A stretch of 17,485 nt of DNA from Rhabdothermincola_A sp041688815 (GTDB lineage Bacteria > Actinomycetota > Acidimicrobiia > Acidimicrobiales > Acidimicrobilacustridaceae), in assembly GCA_041688815.1 (NCBI GenBank), contig JBDNHK010000012.1, forward strand, positions 1-17,485, in the 5' to 3' direction. The notes beneath the pieces are model-generated. The model saw nothing but the letters and a program-made list of their open reading frames with translations, was not told where the DNA came from and did not search any database. Positions 6,194 through 14,122 of this stretch are shown in pieces. Within the stretch, counting starts at the first letter, position 1. Each line of letters opens with the position of its first letter. A program made the position numbers and the translations under genes.

Positions 6194-7951
6194 TCACCGG
6201 GCCCGATAGAGCGCCCACATCTCGCGCCGCGGCGAGAGCTCGATGAGCCGAGCCAGGTCACGATCATCCAGATTCGGGTCCCCGACGAACAACGACGGCG
6301 CCGACAGCACCACCGGTGCCACGTCGGGATAGCCCGAGTCCTCGATTCGTCGGCGCAAGGCGGCAGCCAACTCCTCGTACTCCTCCCGCTCATCGGGGGT
6401 GAGTGGGTCGAACCGGGCCAGCTCCTCCCATCGCGGATCGGCGGCGAAGGTGGCGAGAGCGACGCCCGACGCGACGGCGAGCTCGACGTCGGCCGAATCC
6501 GGATCGGCCCCGCGAGTGCCACTCCACACGAACGCGCTGTCGGGTGGCACGGTCACATGACGGCCCGCTCGCTCGAGCTCGTAGACCAGTCCCGGACCCA
6601 CCCCCGGGAACGCCTCGGTGAAGGTCATCGCGATGACCTCACCCGGGGCGGTGGCCTCGTTCGCCGCCGGGAGCAGCGCCTCGACGGCATCGGACAGGCG
6701 GGCATCGGGCCGGGGCCCCGTGGGGACCACGACCAGCGCGACCACCGCGATCGAGACCGTCATCGCGACCACCACCGCTCGGACCGCCCCGTCCCACCGA
6801 GGACGACCGGCCACGAGGGCGCGGACAGCGGCCAATGCCAGCGTGCACCAGACCAACCCGCCCACCACTCGTGACCAGGAGTACAGGTAGGGATAGGGCA
6901 CATCCGACAGCAGGCCGAGGGTCACCACCCCCGCCACCGAAGTGACGGTCACCACCGCGGTCAGAGCGGCGAGCTCCCGGTCCCGTTTCCACCAAGCAGC
7001 CACGCCGGACGCACCGAGCGCAGCCGCGGAAAAGAGGAGCCACCAGATCGGCGCTTCAAGGAGGTCCCCCAACAGGCCCACGGGCTCGATGCCACCGACC
7101 CAGGGACCCCACGGGACAGAGGCGCGCGCGGCCCGTCCCAGCGCCCCGGCCAGCCCGAGCGCGGGTTCCTCGGGCCCCGCGAAGTAGTCGACGATCGCGC
7201 CCAGGTTGCCGGACACGAAGATCTGGTCGATCAGTACCGGCGCCCACAGCAGAACCCCGAGCCCGCCAGCCACGAGCATCGCCGCCCGCCAACCTCGACC
7301 CCTCGGGCTGGTGTGCCATGCACCGACGGTCGCGAGTACCGCCGCAAACCCGCTCACGACGACGACGAGCGGGAGGTACCCGACGTGAGCTTGTGTGCAC
7401 ACCGATCCAGCGACCACGAGCACCGGCGCGGCCCAGCGATCACCAGCGGCCAGCGCCCACCCGGCGACCACGAGACACAGGAAGCACAGCACGACCAGAG
7501 TGGGGTTCCAGATCGAGTAGGGCGTGTCGGCGTGGTTGACGAACAAGGTCATCGCCAACGCCCCGATCAGCGCCGCCCCAACCAAGCCCCCCCGACGTCC
7601 GGCCAGAACCGTGGCGACGACCGCCGCCAGGCCCTTCAACGCGATGCCGGCGGCGAGCAGGACCGAGGGAGCACCACCGGACACCCAGGACGGGACCATG
7701 AACCACCAGGCCAGGGCCGGGCCCGGGTGATACCAACCGAAACGGCTGTAGACGCCCACGAGAGGAAGGTCGTCCGGCGCGTCGAGCACCCTCGTGGCGA
7801 GGATGGCGGCGTCGCTGGTGACGTACCACGACCCCACGAACGAAGCCATCATCGCGACGACGAACGGAGCGGCGACCAGCAGCACGATCCACCACCAACG
7901 CCGCGACCGACTGCGCAACGCGGCGTCACCGTCGGTGTCAACTCGCCCCAC
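6194..7951 (-). CDS. Polytopic membrane protein, GT-C glycosyltransferase-like
   Basis: This protein has 585 residues, starts at GTG 7951 and has about 11 predicted membrane spans through residue 430, followed by a soluble C-terminal region of about 150 residues. The first outside loop contains an acidic residue after the first helix (SWYVTSDAAI) and an aromatic SRFGWYHPGPALAWW segment. Both fit polyprenyl-phosphate-dependent GT-C enzymes (PMT/ArnT-like), which place catalytic acids in that loop. No closer family is recognised, so the substrate is unknown. A TAACCT -10-like hexamer lies six bases before the GTG, suggesting a leaderless transcript. The oxygenase-like gene follows 66 bases downstream on the same strand. 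Confidence 0.65.
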   Translation of the reverse strand: MGRVDTDGDAALRSRSRRWWWIVLLVAAPFVVAMMASFVGSWYVTSDAAILATRVLDAPDDLPLVGVYSRFGWYHPGPALAWWFMVPSWVSGGAPSVLLAAGIALKGLAAVVATVLAGRRGGLVGAALIGALAMTLFVNHADTPYSIWNPTLVVLCFLCLVVAGWALAAGDRWAAPVLVVAGSVCTQAHVGYLPLVVVVSGFAAVLATVGAWHTSPRGRGWRAAMLVAGGLGVLLWAPVLIDQIFVSGNLGAIVDYFAGPEEPALGLAGALGRAARASVPWGPWVGGIEPVGLLGDLLEAPIWWLLFSAAALGASGVAAWWKRDRELAALTAVVTVTSVAGVVTLGLLSDVPYPYLYSWSRVVGGLVWCTLALAAVRALVAGRPRWDGAVRAVVVAMTVSIAVVALVVVPTGPRPDARLSDAVEALLPAANEATAPGEVIAMTFTEAFPGVGPGLVYELERAGRHVTVPPDSAFVWSGTRGADPDSADVELAVASGVALATFAADPRWEELARFDPLTPDEREEYEELAAALRRRIEDSGYPDVAPVVLSAPSLFVGDPNLDDRDLARLIELSPRREMWALYRAR

Positions 7952-7957
7952 TGGCGA

Positions 7958-7963
7958 AGGTTA
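7958..7963 (-). promoter_or_regulatory. Candidate -10 box of a leaderless promoter
   Basis: On the minus strand TAACCT (TAnnnT) ends six bases before the GTG start of the membrane-protein gene. In actinobacteria this spacing places the transcription start at the start codon. No ribosome site is visible, in line with a leaderless mRNA. No clear -35 was found. Confidence 0.4.
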
Positions 7964-8054
7964 GGCCAGCCCGCTCCGTGCTCGGTGACCTTGCGCCGTG
8001 ACGTCCGTCCGTCCGGACCAACCTCAGCAGACAAGGCCGGAAGGGCAGAAGTTC

Positions 8055-8404
8055 GTGACCAAACGATCGGCAGCGACGCTCGGGCTGCTCGCCCTGGCAG
8101 TGGTGATTCCCGCATGCTCGACCCAGGCCGACACGGGTTCCGCGGGCGGGACCCCACCGCGGTGCTCGTCGACCCGCCGTCGGAGTTCCTTCAGGACAAC
8201 GAGACGCCTGAACAGTGGGCCGACCAGCGCGTCCTCATGAACGTGAACGACGCCCAGATCGCCGCACTCGTGCCGGGGGCCGTCCACATCACGAACACCG
8301 ACAGCGGGCACAACATCCACATGATCCAACCCCAGCTCGGGGCCGGGGCGATCGCCGACGTGGTCACCGACGTGCGGGAGGGCCGCACCACGGCGACGCC
8401 CTGA
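8055..8404 (+). pseudogene. Lipoprotein alpha/beta hydrolase, core deleted and frameshifted
   Basis: The N-terminal piece (GTG 8055, with a purine-rich GGAAGGG upstream) encodes a lipoprotein signal peptide: VTKRSAATLGLLALAV, then lipobox IPACS. Around 8148-8160 the sense switches frame. The second piece, VLVDPPSEFLQDNETPEQW to SGHNIHMIQPQL, is the C-terminal end of an alpha/beta hydrolase, including the region of the catalytic His. The oxyanion-hole and nucleophile-elbow (GxSxG) part, normally about 200 residues, is absent. The relic therefore combines an internal deletion and a frame change and cannot be active. It lies just upstream of another decayed gene. Confidence 0.75.
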
Positions 8405-8429
8405 CCTGGGGCCGGTAGCGACGCCGTCC

Positions 8430-10057
8430 ATGAGCATCCTCGGCAACCGCGTCCTACGCCGAGAGGACCCGGCCCTGCTCACCGGCGGTGGCACCTACGT
8501 CGACGACGTGGCCTCGCCCGGCGCCGCTCACGTCGTGTACGTGCGCTCCACGATCGCCCACGCCCGAATCGAGAGCATCGACACCACCGAGGCCGCGGCC
8601 GCCCCGGGCGTGCTGGCCGTCGTCACCGCCGCCGACATCGACCTGCCCCGCCTCGCTCCCATCGGGATGGTCAACCAGGACATGGCCCGACCGGTGCTGT
8701 TCCCCGACGCTGGCACGAACGTGGCCATGACCATCGACCATCGCAGCGACCCCATCTCGTTCGACGGCTGTGAGGTGGTCGTCACCACCCGTACGGTCAA
8801 CCAGCGCCTGGCCCCGGCGCCCATCGAAGCCCGCAGCGCCCTGGCCTGGTGGGACGACGACGACCGACTGGTGCTCGAGATCGGCTGCCAGGGCCCGCAT
8901 CCCGTGCGGGCCGCCCTGGCCGAGCTGTACGGGCTCGACCCCGAACGGGTGCGGGTCATCTGCCCCGACGTGGGTGGCGGGTTCGGGGCCAAAGCTCACG
9001 CCGCTCCCGAGGCGCTCCTGCTCGGCGAGCTGGCCCGTCGCCTCGGCCGGCCGGTGCGCTGGAGCGAGACGCGCTCGGAGAACCTCGGGAGCGGCGTGAA
9101 CCACGGTCGCGGCCAGGTGTAGCACGTCACCCTGGGCGGCACCGCCGACGGCCGGCTGCTGGCCTACCGCATCGAGATGATCCAGGACGGCGGCGGCTAT
9201 CCCAACATGGGGGCGGTACTGCCCTTCGCCACCCGCATCATGGCCACCGGCGTCTACGACATCCCCACGGTGCAGATGAGTTCTCGATCGGTGGTCACCA
9301 CCACCACGCCGACCGGGGCGTGCCGCCGACGACCCCCGGCTGCTCGGCATCGGCCTGGCCTGTTACGTGGAGATCACCGCCCTCTCGGGGGGCGACGAGT
9401 TCGCGTCGGTGGAGCTGTGCCCCGACGGCACCGCCCTCGTGGTCACCGGCTCCAACCCCTACGGACAGGGCCACGTCACGTCGTGGGCCATGCTCGTGGC
9501 CGAACGCACCGGCCTCCCCCTCGACCGCATCGAGGTCGTGTACGGCGACACCGACGTGGTGCCACGCGGCGAGATCACGGGGGGTTCACGGTCGGCGCAG
9601 CTCGCGGGGGCGGCCATCAACGACGCTTCGCTGAAGCTGGTGGACCTGGCCCGTGAGCGCGCCGCCGATCTTCTGGAAGCAGCCATCGACGACGTCGTCG
9701 TCGACCCCGAACGCGGGGTCTTCCACGTCGTCGGCACGCCGGCGGTCACCATCGACTGGGCGCGCCTGGCCGTTCGGCGCCCACGTGGCCGTCGCCGAGA
9801 TCGACCGAGACACCGGCCGGGTGGAGCTGGTGCGCATGGTGGCCTGCGACGATGCCGGCACCATCCTCAACCCCCTCGTGGTCGACGGGCAGGTGCACGG
9901 CGGCCTGGCCCAGGGCATCGCCCAGGCCCTGTTCGAGGAGGTCCGTTACGACAACGACGGCAACCCCCTCACGGGCACGTTCATCGACTACGCCATGCCG
10001 TCGGCGGCCGAGCTGCCCAGCTTCGAGCGGGTGTGGCGGGCCATCAACCAGAACTGA
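8430..10057 (+). pseudogene. CoxL-type xanthine dehydrogenase family large subunit, multiply broken
   Basis: This is a relic of an aerobic CO/aldehyde-dehydrogenase-type molybdopterin subunit (normally about 780 residues). The N-terminus is typical (RVLRREDPALLTGGGTYVDD) and VGGGFGAK is present. A TAG at 9120-9122 replaces the expected Gln-type codon after NHGRGQV, and the frame reads on as HVTLGGTADGRLLAY. Deletions are inferred at about 8700 (in frame, MARPVL joined to FPDAGTNVA), about 9320 (after TPTGA, frame change, losing the AYRxxxR molybdopterin region), about 9770 (after WARLA, frame change, before FGAHVAVAE) and about 10030 (LPSFE joined to RVWRAI, losing the GEAG segment with the catalytic Glu). 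No medium or small subunit or cofactor genes are nearby. Confidence 0.9.
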
Positions 10058-10115
10058 CGGCCAGGCGCATCGCGCTGTTCATCGGCGAAGCCGGCCCCGG
10101 GCCACGAGCGGGGTT

Positions 10116-10129
10116 CGGGCTTCAGCCCG
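10116..10129 (-). terminator. Hairpin at the end of the carD-ispD operon
   Basis: CGGGC and GCCCG form a five-base stem around a TTCA tetraloop that contains the stop codon of the PCu(A)C gene (10122-10124). Flanking GC-rich sequence is partly complementary. There is no T-tract, so its role as a terminator of the long minus-strand operon is tentative. Confidence 0.3.
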
Positions 10130-10727
10130 GAGCGGGGACCGGGTCGCCGGCCAGGCCGACCCGGTCGACGATGTCGGACACGTCGACCACCTCGACCACC
10201 TCGACCACGACGTCGATCGGAGCCGACTTCTCGAACAGGAGGGTGACGGGCATGCGGTCCCCGGCGACGAGCGGGCGGGTCAGCCCGTCGAGCATCACGT
10301 GGGCCCCACCGGGGCGGAACACCGTGGTCGAATCGCCGGGGATCGGGTAGGCCTGCCGATCGCTCATGGTCACGAAGCCGTCCTCATCGGAGGTGTCGTG
10401 GAGGGTTGCCCTGGAGGCCACGGCGGTCTGCACACCGATGAGCTCGTCGGCGCCCCCCTCGTTGGTGAGTGAGAGGTAGATCGCGGTGTTCCCCGAGGCC
10501 GGAGCGGCGGTGACGATGCCCGACACCCGGGTGAGGGCGGGAGAGGCGGCCTCGCCGCCCCGGATCCAGTGCCCGCCCAGGGCGACGAGCCCGACGATCG
10601 CCGCGGCGATGACGGTGACGGCGACGAACCGACGCAGAGCATGCGCCGGCGCCTCCCGGGCCCCCGGATCGACGTCGGTCAGCGCATCCACCACCAGACG
10701 ATCCCATCGCGCCGACCGAACGACCAA
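10122..10727 (-). CDS. Membrane-anchored PCu(A)C copper-chaperone-like protein
   Basis: This protein has a cytoplasmic stretch, one membrane span (RRFVAVTVIAAAIVGLVALGG) and an exported PCu(A)C domain. The copper motif matches the canonical H-x10-M-x21-H-x-M exactly: His in ATLHDT, Met in FVTMSD, then HVM. PCu(A)C proteins carry Cu(I), often to the CuA site of cytochrome oxidase. Binding is predicted from the motif; delivery to an oxidase is inference. The start is uncertain: TTG 10727 is used, giving about 201 residues; GTG 10694 is also possible, and the frame is open further upstream into the preceding gene. It is the last gene of the operon and ends in a valine-rich VVEVVEVVDV encoded by a nine-base tandem repeat. 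Confidence 0.8.
   Translation of the reverse strand: MVVRSARWDRLVVDALTDVDPGAREAPAHALRRFVAVTVIAAAIVGLVALGGHWIRGGEAASPALTRVSGIVTAAPASGNTAIYLSLTNEGGADELIGVQTAVASRATLHDTSDEDGFVTMSDRQAYPIPGDSTTVFRPGGAHVMLDGLTRPLVAGDRMPVTLLFEKSAPIDVVVEVVEVVDVSDIVDRVGLAGDPVPAPG
10183..10209 (-). repeat. Three tandem copies of a nine-base unit inside the PCu(A)C gene
   Basis: Plus-strand units TCGACCACC, TCGACCACC and TCGACCACG are consecutive. On the minus strand they encode the VVEVVEVVD-type stretch near the C-terminus of the PCu(A)C protein. Copy number could vary by slippage without a frameshift. Confidence 0.8.
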
Positions 10728-10767
10728 GTCGGGCCGGGCCCCACGCTCGGCGCCGGGCCGGGAGGCG

Positions 10768-11364
10768 TCAGCCGGGGTTGAGGCTGCTGCAGTCGTCGAT
10801 GACGACGAGCGTGGGGGAGATCTCCGCGGTGGCGCCGAACTGCAACGACAGGGCGATGGGCGGCAGCATCGCCAGGGGCACGCCGACGGCGACGGTGCGG
10901 CCCGACGCGGTGACCGGGGTCGAGACGACCCGACGTTGCTCGCGACCATCGGGCCAGGTGATGAGGACCACCTGCCACGCACCGGCCCGGCGGATCAGCC
11001 GCAACTCGAAGCTGAGCGGCTGGAGGGGATCACCCTGGGCGACCACGAAGGTGGGATCGAGCGCGTCGGCCACCGCCCCCACCACCTCGAAACGCACCCT
11101 GAGCAGTTCGCCCTCGACTGCGGCCTCGCCGAGCGTGAGGTCGACACCGTCGAGCGCGGCCCGGGCCTCGGCTGGCACCCCCGCGGGGATGTCGAGGTCC
11201 CCCGCCGGGTCGAGGCACCGGTCCCCTGGGCTCGACCGGACGAGGGTCGAGAACGCCGTCGCCGCTGGTTCGGAGTCGCCCGATCCGGAGCAACCGGCGA
11301 GCACGACCGCCCCCAACAGACCCAGTGCCGCCGCGACCGCCCTCCCCCGAGGGACCCGACCCAT
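10768..11364 (-). CDS. Lipoprotein of unknown function
   Basis: This protein has 198 residues. The N-terminus is a clear lipoprotein signal peptide: basic MGRVPRGR, hydrophobic core, lipobox LAGC, then a Gly/Ser/Asp linker. The rest is a beta-rich extracytoplasmic domain with two cysteines (RCLDP and the near-terminal DDCSS) that could pair. The family is not recognised. The ATG lies three bases after the rlmB stop, so translation is probably coupled to the operon. It directly precedes the PCu(A)C protein gene, and both products are exported, so a shared envelope or metal-handling job is possible but unproven. Confidence 0.75.
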   Translation of the reverse strand: MGRVPRGRAVAAALGLLGAVVLAGCSGSGDSEPAATAFSTLVRSSPGDRCLDPAGDLDIPAGVPAEARAALDGVDLTLGEAAVEGELLRVRFEVVGAVADALDPTFVVAQGDPLQPLSFELRLIRRAGAWQVVLITWPDGREQRRVVSTPVTASGRTVAVGVPLAMLPPIALSLQFGATAEISPTLVVIDDCSSLNPG

Positions 11365-11367
11365 CGC

Positions 11368-12462
11368 TCAGGCCTTCCGAGCGGCTAGACGACGACGAGT
11401 GACCTCGAAGCAGGCCAGCGCGCCGGCGGCCGACACGTTGAGCGAACCGAGCTGACCGAGCAACGGGATGCCGGCCACCGCGTCGCAGCGCTCACGTACG
11501 AGGCGCGACAACCCCTTGCCCTCGGCACCCAGCACCAGGCACACCGACTGGTCGGCCACCTCGAGGTCGAACAGGTCGGTGTCGCCACCGGCGTCGAGAC
11601 CGATCACCCACATACCCAACTCGCTCAGGTGGCGCAGCGTGTTGGGAAGCCCTCCGACCAGGGCCATGGGCAGGTACTCGACCGCTCCCGCGGCGGCTTT
11701 GGTGACGGTGGGGGTGACGTGCACGGCCCGATGCTTGGGCAGCACCACCCCGGTGACCCCAGCACACTCGGCCGACCGCAGGAGCGCACCCAGGTTGCCC
11801 GGATCGGTGACGCCGTCGACGGCGAGCAGGAAAGGTGGCGCACCGCCAGGGCCCTTGCGCTTGGCCATATCGTCGAGGTCAGCCTCGGCCAGACCCTGGG
11901 CCTTGGCCACCACACCCTGCGGAGACTCGGTCCGGGCGTCGGCGAACAAGCGGGTGCGGGTCACCTCACGGACGGGCACCTTGAGGTCGAGAGCCAGGTC
12001 GACGATGTCCTGCAGCACCTCGTTGTCGTCCTGATCCTCGGCCACGAGGATCTCGCGGATCTTCCGTTTTCCGGCCAAGAGAAGTTCACGCACGGCCTGC
12101 CGGCCCTCGACCTGATCGCCACCGAGGCTGTTGTCGCGCGCCGGACGACGGTCCGGCGCGCGGTCGGTCGCCGAGCTCCGTCGCCGCGGGCCACCCGGCC
12201 GGTCGGCCTTACGTACCGACGCCGCCGCGTGCTGGACCCGCTTGGCCTCGACCGCTTTCTGCGCCGCCGGTGACAGCGGCTTGCCGGCCCGCTTGGCCGC
12301 TGGGGCCTTCTTGGCCGACGGCGCGCCCCGGCCCGTACCGTTCCCCCGTCCGCCCGTGGGCGTGGCCTTGGCACCGCGACCCGCCTTGGAGCCGCCCCTG
12401 GGCGCACCTTTCGCCCCGGCTCTCGGAGCGCCCTTGGATCCGCTACCTCGGGGAGGACTCAC
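11368..12462 (-). CDS. rlmB: 23S rRNA (guanosine-2'-O-)methyltransferase RlmB / TrmH family
   Basis: This protein of 364 residues is a SpoU/TrmH-type SAM-dependent 2'-O-methyltransferase, most like RlmB, which methylates G2251 of 23S rRNA. Residues from about 116 form the substrate-binding domain (VEGRQAVRELLLAGKRKI). The knotted catalytic domain carries motif 1 (NLGALLRSAECAG), motif 2 (LVLGAEGKGLSRLV) and motif 3 (LGSLNVSAAGALACFE). The first 115 residues are a Gly/Ala/Lys/Arg/Pro-rich disordered extension with repeats such as SKGAPRAGAKGAPRGG, probably contacting RNA. GTG 12462 overlaps the ispF stop in a GTGA arrangement, which fixes the start. Paralogues with other RNA targets are possible. 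Confidence 0.9.
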   Translation of the reverse strand: MSPPRGSGSKGAPRAGAKGAPRGGSKAGRGAKATPTGGRGNGTGRGAPSAKKAPAAKRAGKPLSPAAQKAVEAKRVQHAAASVRKADRPGGPRRRSSATDRAPDRRPARDNSLGGDQVEGRQAVRELLLAGKRKIREILVAEDQDDNEVLQDIVDLALDLKVPVREVTRTRLFADARTESPQGVVAKAQGLAEADLDDMAKRKGPGGAPPFLLAVDGVTDPGNLGALLRSAECAGVTGVVLPKHRAVHVTPTVTKAAAGAVEYLPMALVGGLPNTLRHLSELGMWVIGLDAGGDTDLFDLEVADQSVCLVLGAEGKGLSRLVRERCDAVAGIPLLGQLGSLNVSAAGALACFEVTRRRLAARKA

Positions 12463-12947
12463 GACGAACCCTCTCCACTGGTGACCACGGCCACCGCGAA
12501 ACAGGCGATGCCCTCCACCCGTCCGATGGCCCCGAGCCCCTCGGCCCGATTCCCCTTGAGGGTGACCGGAGCCCCCACGGCCTCGGAGAGCCGGCGCTGC
12601 ATCTCGTCCCTTCTCGGCGCCAGCTTCGGACGCTCGCACACCACGGCGCAGTCGACGTTGCCCGGTTCCCACCCTGCCGCCCGCACCCGCGACGCCACAT
12701 CGGTGAGCAAGCCGATGCTGTCGGCGCCGGCCCATTCCTCGTCGGTGTCGGGGTAGAGCTGGCCGATGTCGCCGAGGCCGGCCGCTCCGAGCAGGGCGTC
12801 GGCGCAGGCGTGGGCCACCGCATCGGCGTCGCTGTGCCCCACCAAGCCCCGCTCGCCGTCGAAGACCACGCCGCCGAGCACCAACGGGCGGGCGGGATCG
12901 TCGGTGAAGGCGTGCACGTCGAAGCCCTGACCAACCCTGACCGTCAT
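12459..12947 (-). CDS. ispF: 2-C-methyl-D-erythritol 2,4-cyclodiphosphate synthase
   Basis: This enzyme has 162 residues and converts CDP-ME 2-phosphate into MEcPP, the fifth MEP-pathway step. The N-terminus VGQGFDVHAF contains the metal ligands D10 and H12; GHSDADAVAHA carries the third His and the conserved SDAD loop. Other IspF signatures are LGDIGQLYPDTDEEW, the KL-P--DEM segment and the KGNRAEGLGAIGR substrate loop. ATG 12947 is preferred because AGG lies eight bases upstream; GTG 12953 is an alternative. The stop overlaps the rlmB start. The ispF ATG is in the same reading frame as ispD, separated from it by one TAG codon and three sense codons. Confidence 0.97.
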   Translation of the reverse strand: MTVRVGQGFDVHAFTDDPARPLVLGGVVFDGERGLVGHSDADAVAHACADALLGAAGLGDIGQLYPDTDEEWAGADSIGLLTDVASRVRAAGWEPGNVDCAVVCERPKLAPRRDEMQRRLSEAVGAPVTLKGNRAEGLGAIGRVEGIACFAVAVVTSGEGSS

Positions 12948-12956
12948 GACCACAAC

Positions 12957-13646
12957 CTAAGGGACGGCCAGCACGTCGAGAAGCGCCACGGCCAGCAGGA
13001 GATCATGTGGTCCGGTGATCTTGATGTTGGTGACCTCGCCGGGAACCACCACCACGGTGGCGCCGACCGCTTCCACCAGCCCCGCATCGTCGGTGGCCAC
13101 CGCCCCCGATGCGTGAGCCCGGCGCAGCACATCGGGACGGAAGGCCTGGGGGGTCTGCACGGCCACGAGCTCCGCGCGATCGAGCGTCTCGACGACGACC
13201 GCCAGCCCCTCGGCCCCGAGACCCACCGGAGCCGGAGCCATACGCTTGATCGTGTCGGTCACGGCGACACCGGGAATCACCGCGTCGGCGCCGGCGTGCA
13301 CGGCTCGGACCACGGCCAGGTGCAGGGCGGCAGAAGCCAGCGGGCGGGCCGCGTCGTGCACCACCACCACGGCGGCAGCGGCGTCGACCACGGTCAGACC
13401 GGCCCGCACCGAGTCGGCCCGTTCGAGTCCTCCCACGACGGCCACGTCGGCCGCGCCGGAGGCCACGAGGGCCTCACCCTCGGCGTCCTCACCCTCGGCC
13501 AGCACCACCACCACGTGGTCAGCGGCGGCCCGGGCGGTGGCCAGCGAACGATCGAGCACCCGTTCGCGTCCGACGAGGGCGTACTGCTTGGGCTGCAGGC
13601 CCCCGAACCGGCTGCCGCGACCGGCGGCCAGCACGATGGCCCACAC
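12957..13646 (-). CDS. ispD: 2-C-methyl-D-erythritol 4-phosphate cytidylyltransferase
   Basis: This enzyme has 229 residues and transfers CMP from CTP to MEP, the third MEP-pathway step. The N-terminal nucleotide-binding loop (LAAGRGSRFGG, then PKQY) and downstream signatures are present: ERADSVRAGL, VVHDAARPL, VAVTDTIKR, VQTPQAFRPDVL, TDDAGLVEAVG and NIKITGPHDL. GTG 13646 (reading WAIVLAAG) lies 23 bases after the carD stop. The gene ends with TAG rather than the TGA used by almost all neighbours, and the next codons run in frame into ispF. Confidence 0.97.
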   Translation of the reverse strand: MWAIVLAAGRGSRFGGLQPKQYALVGRERVLDRSLATARAAADHVVVVLAEGEDAEGEALVASGAADVAVVGGLERADSVRAGLTVVDAAAAVVVVHDAARPLASAALHLAVVRAVHAGADAVIPGVAVTDTIKRMAPAPVGLGAEGLAVVVETLDRAELVAVQTPQAFRPDVLRRAHASGAVATDDAGLVEAVGATVVVVPGEVTNIKITGPHDLLLAVALLDVLAVP

Positions 13647-13669
13647 CGGTCCGTCGGCCGGGCCCGCGC

Positions 13670-14122
13670 TCAGGTCAACACCTCGTCGAGCCGGGCCTCG
13701 GCATCCTGGGGCGAGGTGTCGATGGCGAAGATGAGCTCCGACACCAGGATCTGGCGGGCCTTGGCGAACATGCGCTTCTCGCCCGCCGAAAGCCCCTTCT
13801 CCTTGCCCCGCTGGGAGAGGTTCCGCACCACCTCGGCCACTTGGTACACGTCGCCCGACTTGAGCTTCTCCTCGTGGTTCTTGAACCGACGCGACCAGTT
13901 GGTGGGTACGCGGGCCTCCTTCTTGCGGAGCACCTCGAACACGTCCTCGACCTCGTCGTCGCCGATCACGTCACGCAGGCCGACCTCGTCGGTGCCGTCG
14001 ACCGGCACCATGAGCACCAGGTCACCGAACGAGAGTCGCAGCACCAGGTACTCGCGCTCGGTGCGGAACGCCTCCTTGGTCTCGCGACGCTCGATGATGG
14101 CGGCACCATGGTGGGGATACAC
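13670..14122 (-). CDS. carD: CarD family transcriptional regulator (interrupted near the N-terminus)
   Basis: CarD binds the RNA polymerase beta subunit and stabilises open complexes, mainly at rRNA promoters, and is essential in mycobacteria. The frame begins YPHHGAAIIERRE, continues through the Tudor-like RNA-polymerase-interacting domain (YLVLRLSFGDLVLMVPV) and into the helical DNA-binding domain with its conserved Trp (VPTNWSRRFKNHEEKL) and KSGDVYQVAEVVRNL. The family normally begins MSFxVGDxVVYPHHG. Here that start exists (ATG 14149, SD AGGGAG) but a TAG at 14123-14125 interrupts it after eight codons. The coordinates given use the GTG immediately following the TAG, which would drop the first beta strand. 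ispD follows after 23 bases. Confidence 0.9.
   Translation of the reverse strand: MYPHHGAAIIERRETKEAFRTEREYLVLRLSFGDLVLMVPVDGTDEVGLRDVIGDDEVEDVFEVLRKKEARVPTNWSRRFKNHEEKLKSGDVYQVAEVVRNLSQRGKEKGLSAGEKRMFAKARQILVSELIFAIDTSPQDAEARLDEVLT

Noticed and set aside
5099..6874. 591-codon open frame on the plus strand
   Set aside because: It runs antisense to the oxygenase-like and membrane-protein genes, which have family motifs. The plus-strand translation is His/Arg/Gly-rich without any domain, a usual shadow in GC-rich DNA.
7313..8147. Plus-strand frame upstream of the hydrolase relic
   Set aside because: It is antisense to the membrane-protein gene. Only the end after about 8148 resembles a hydrolase.
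10183..10209. Nine-base tandem repeat as a regulatory array
   Set aside because: It lies inside a coding frame and simply encodes a valine-rich repeat.
10486..11388. 300-codon plus-strand frame
   Set aside because: It is antisense to the lipoprotein and PCu(A)C genes, which carry a lipobox and an exact copper motif.
3742..12959. Reassignment of UAG to a sense codon
   Set aside because: The propeller gene ends with TAG exactly where its tail matches the tail of a TGA-terminated neighbour, and reading on gives no sensible protein. Full reassignment is not supported; only occasional readthrough stays open.
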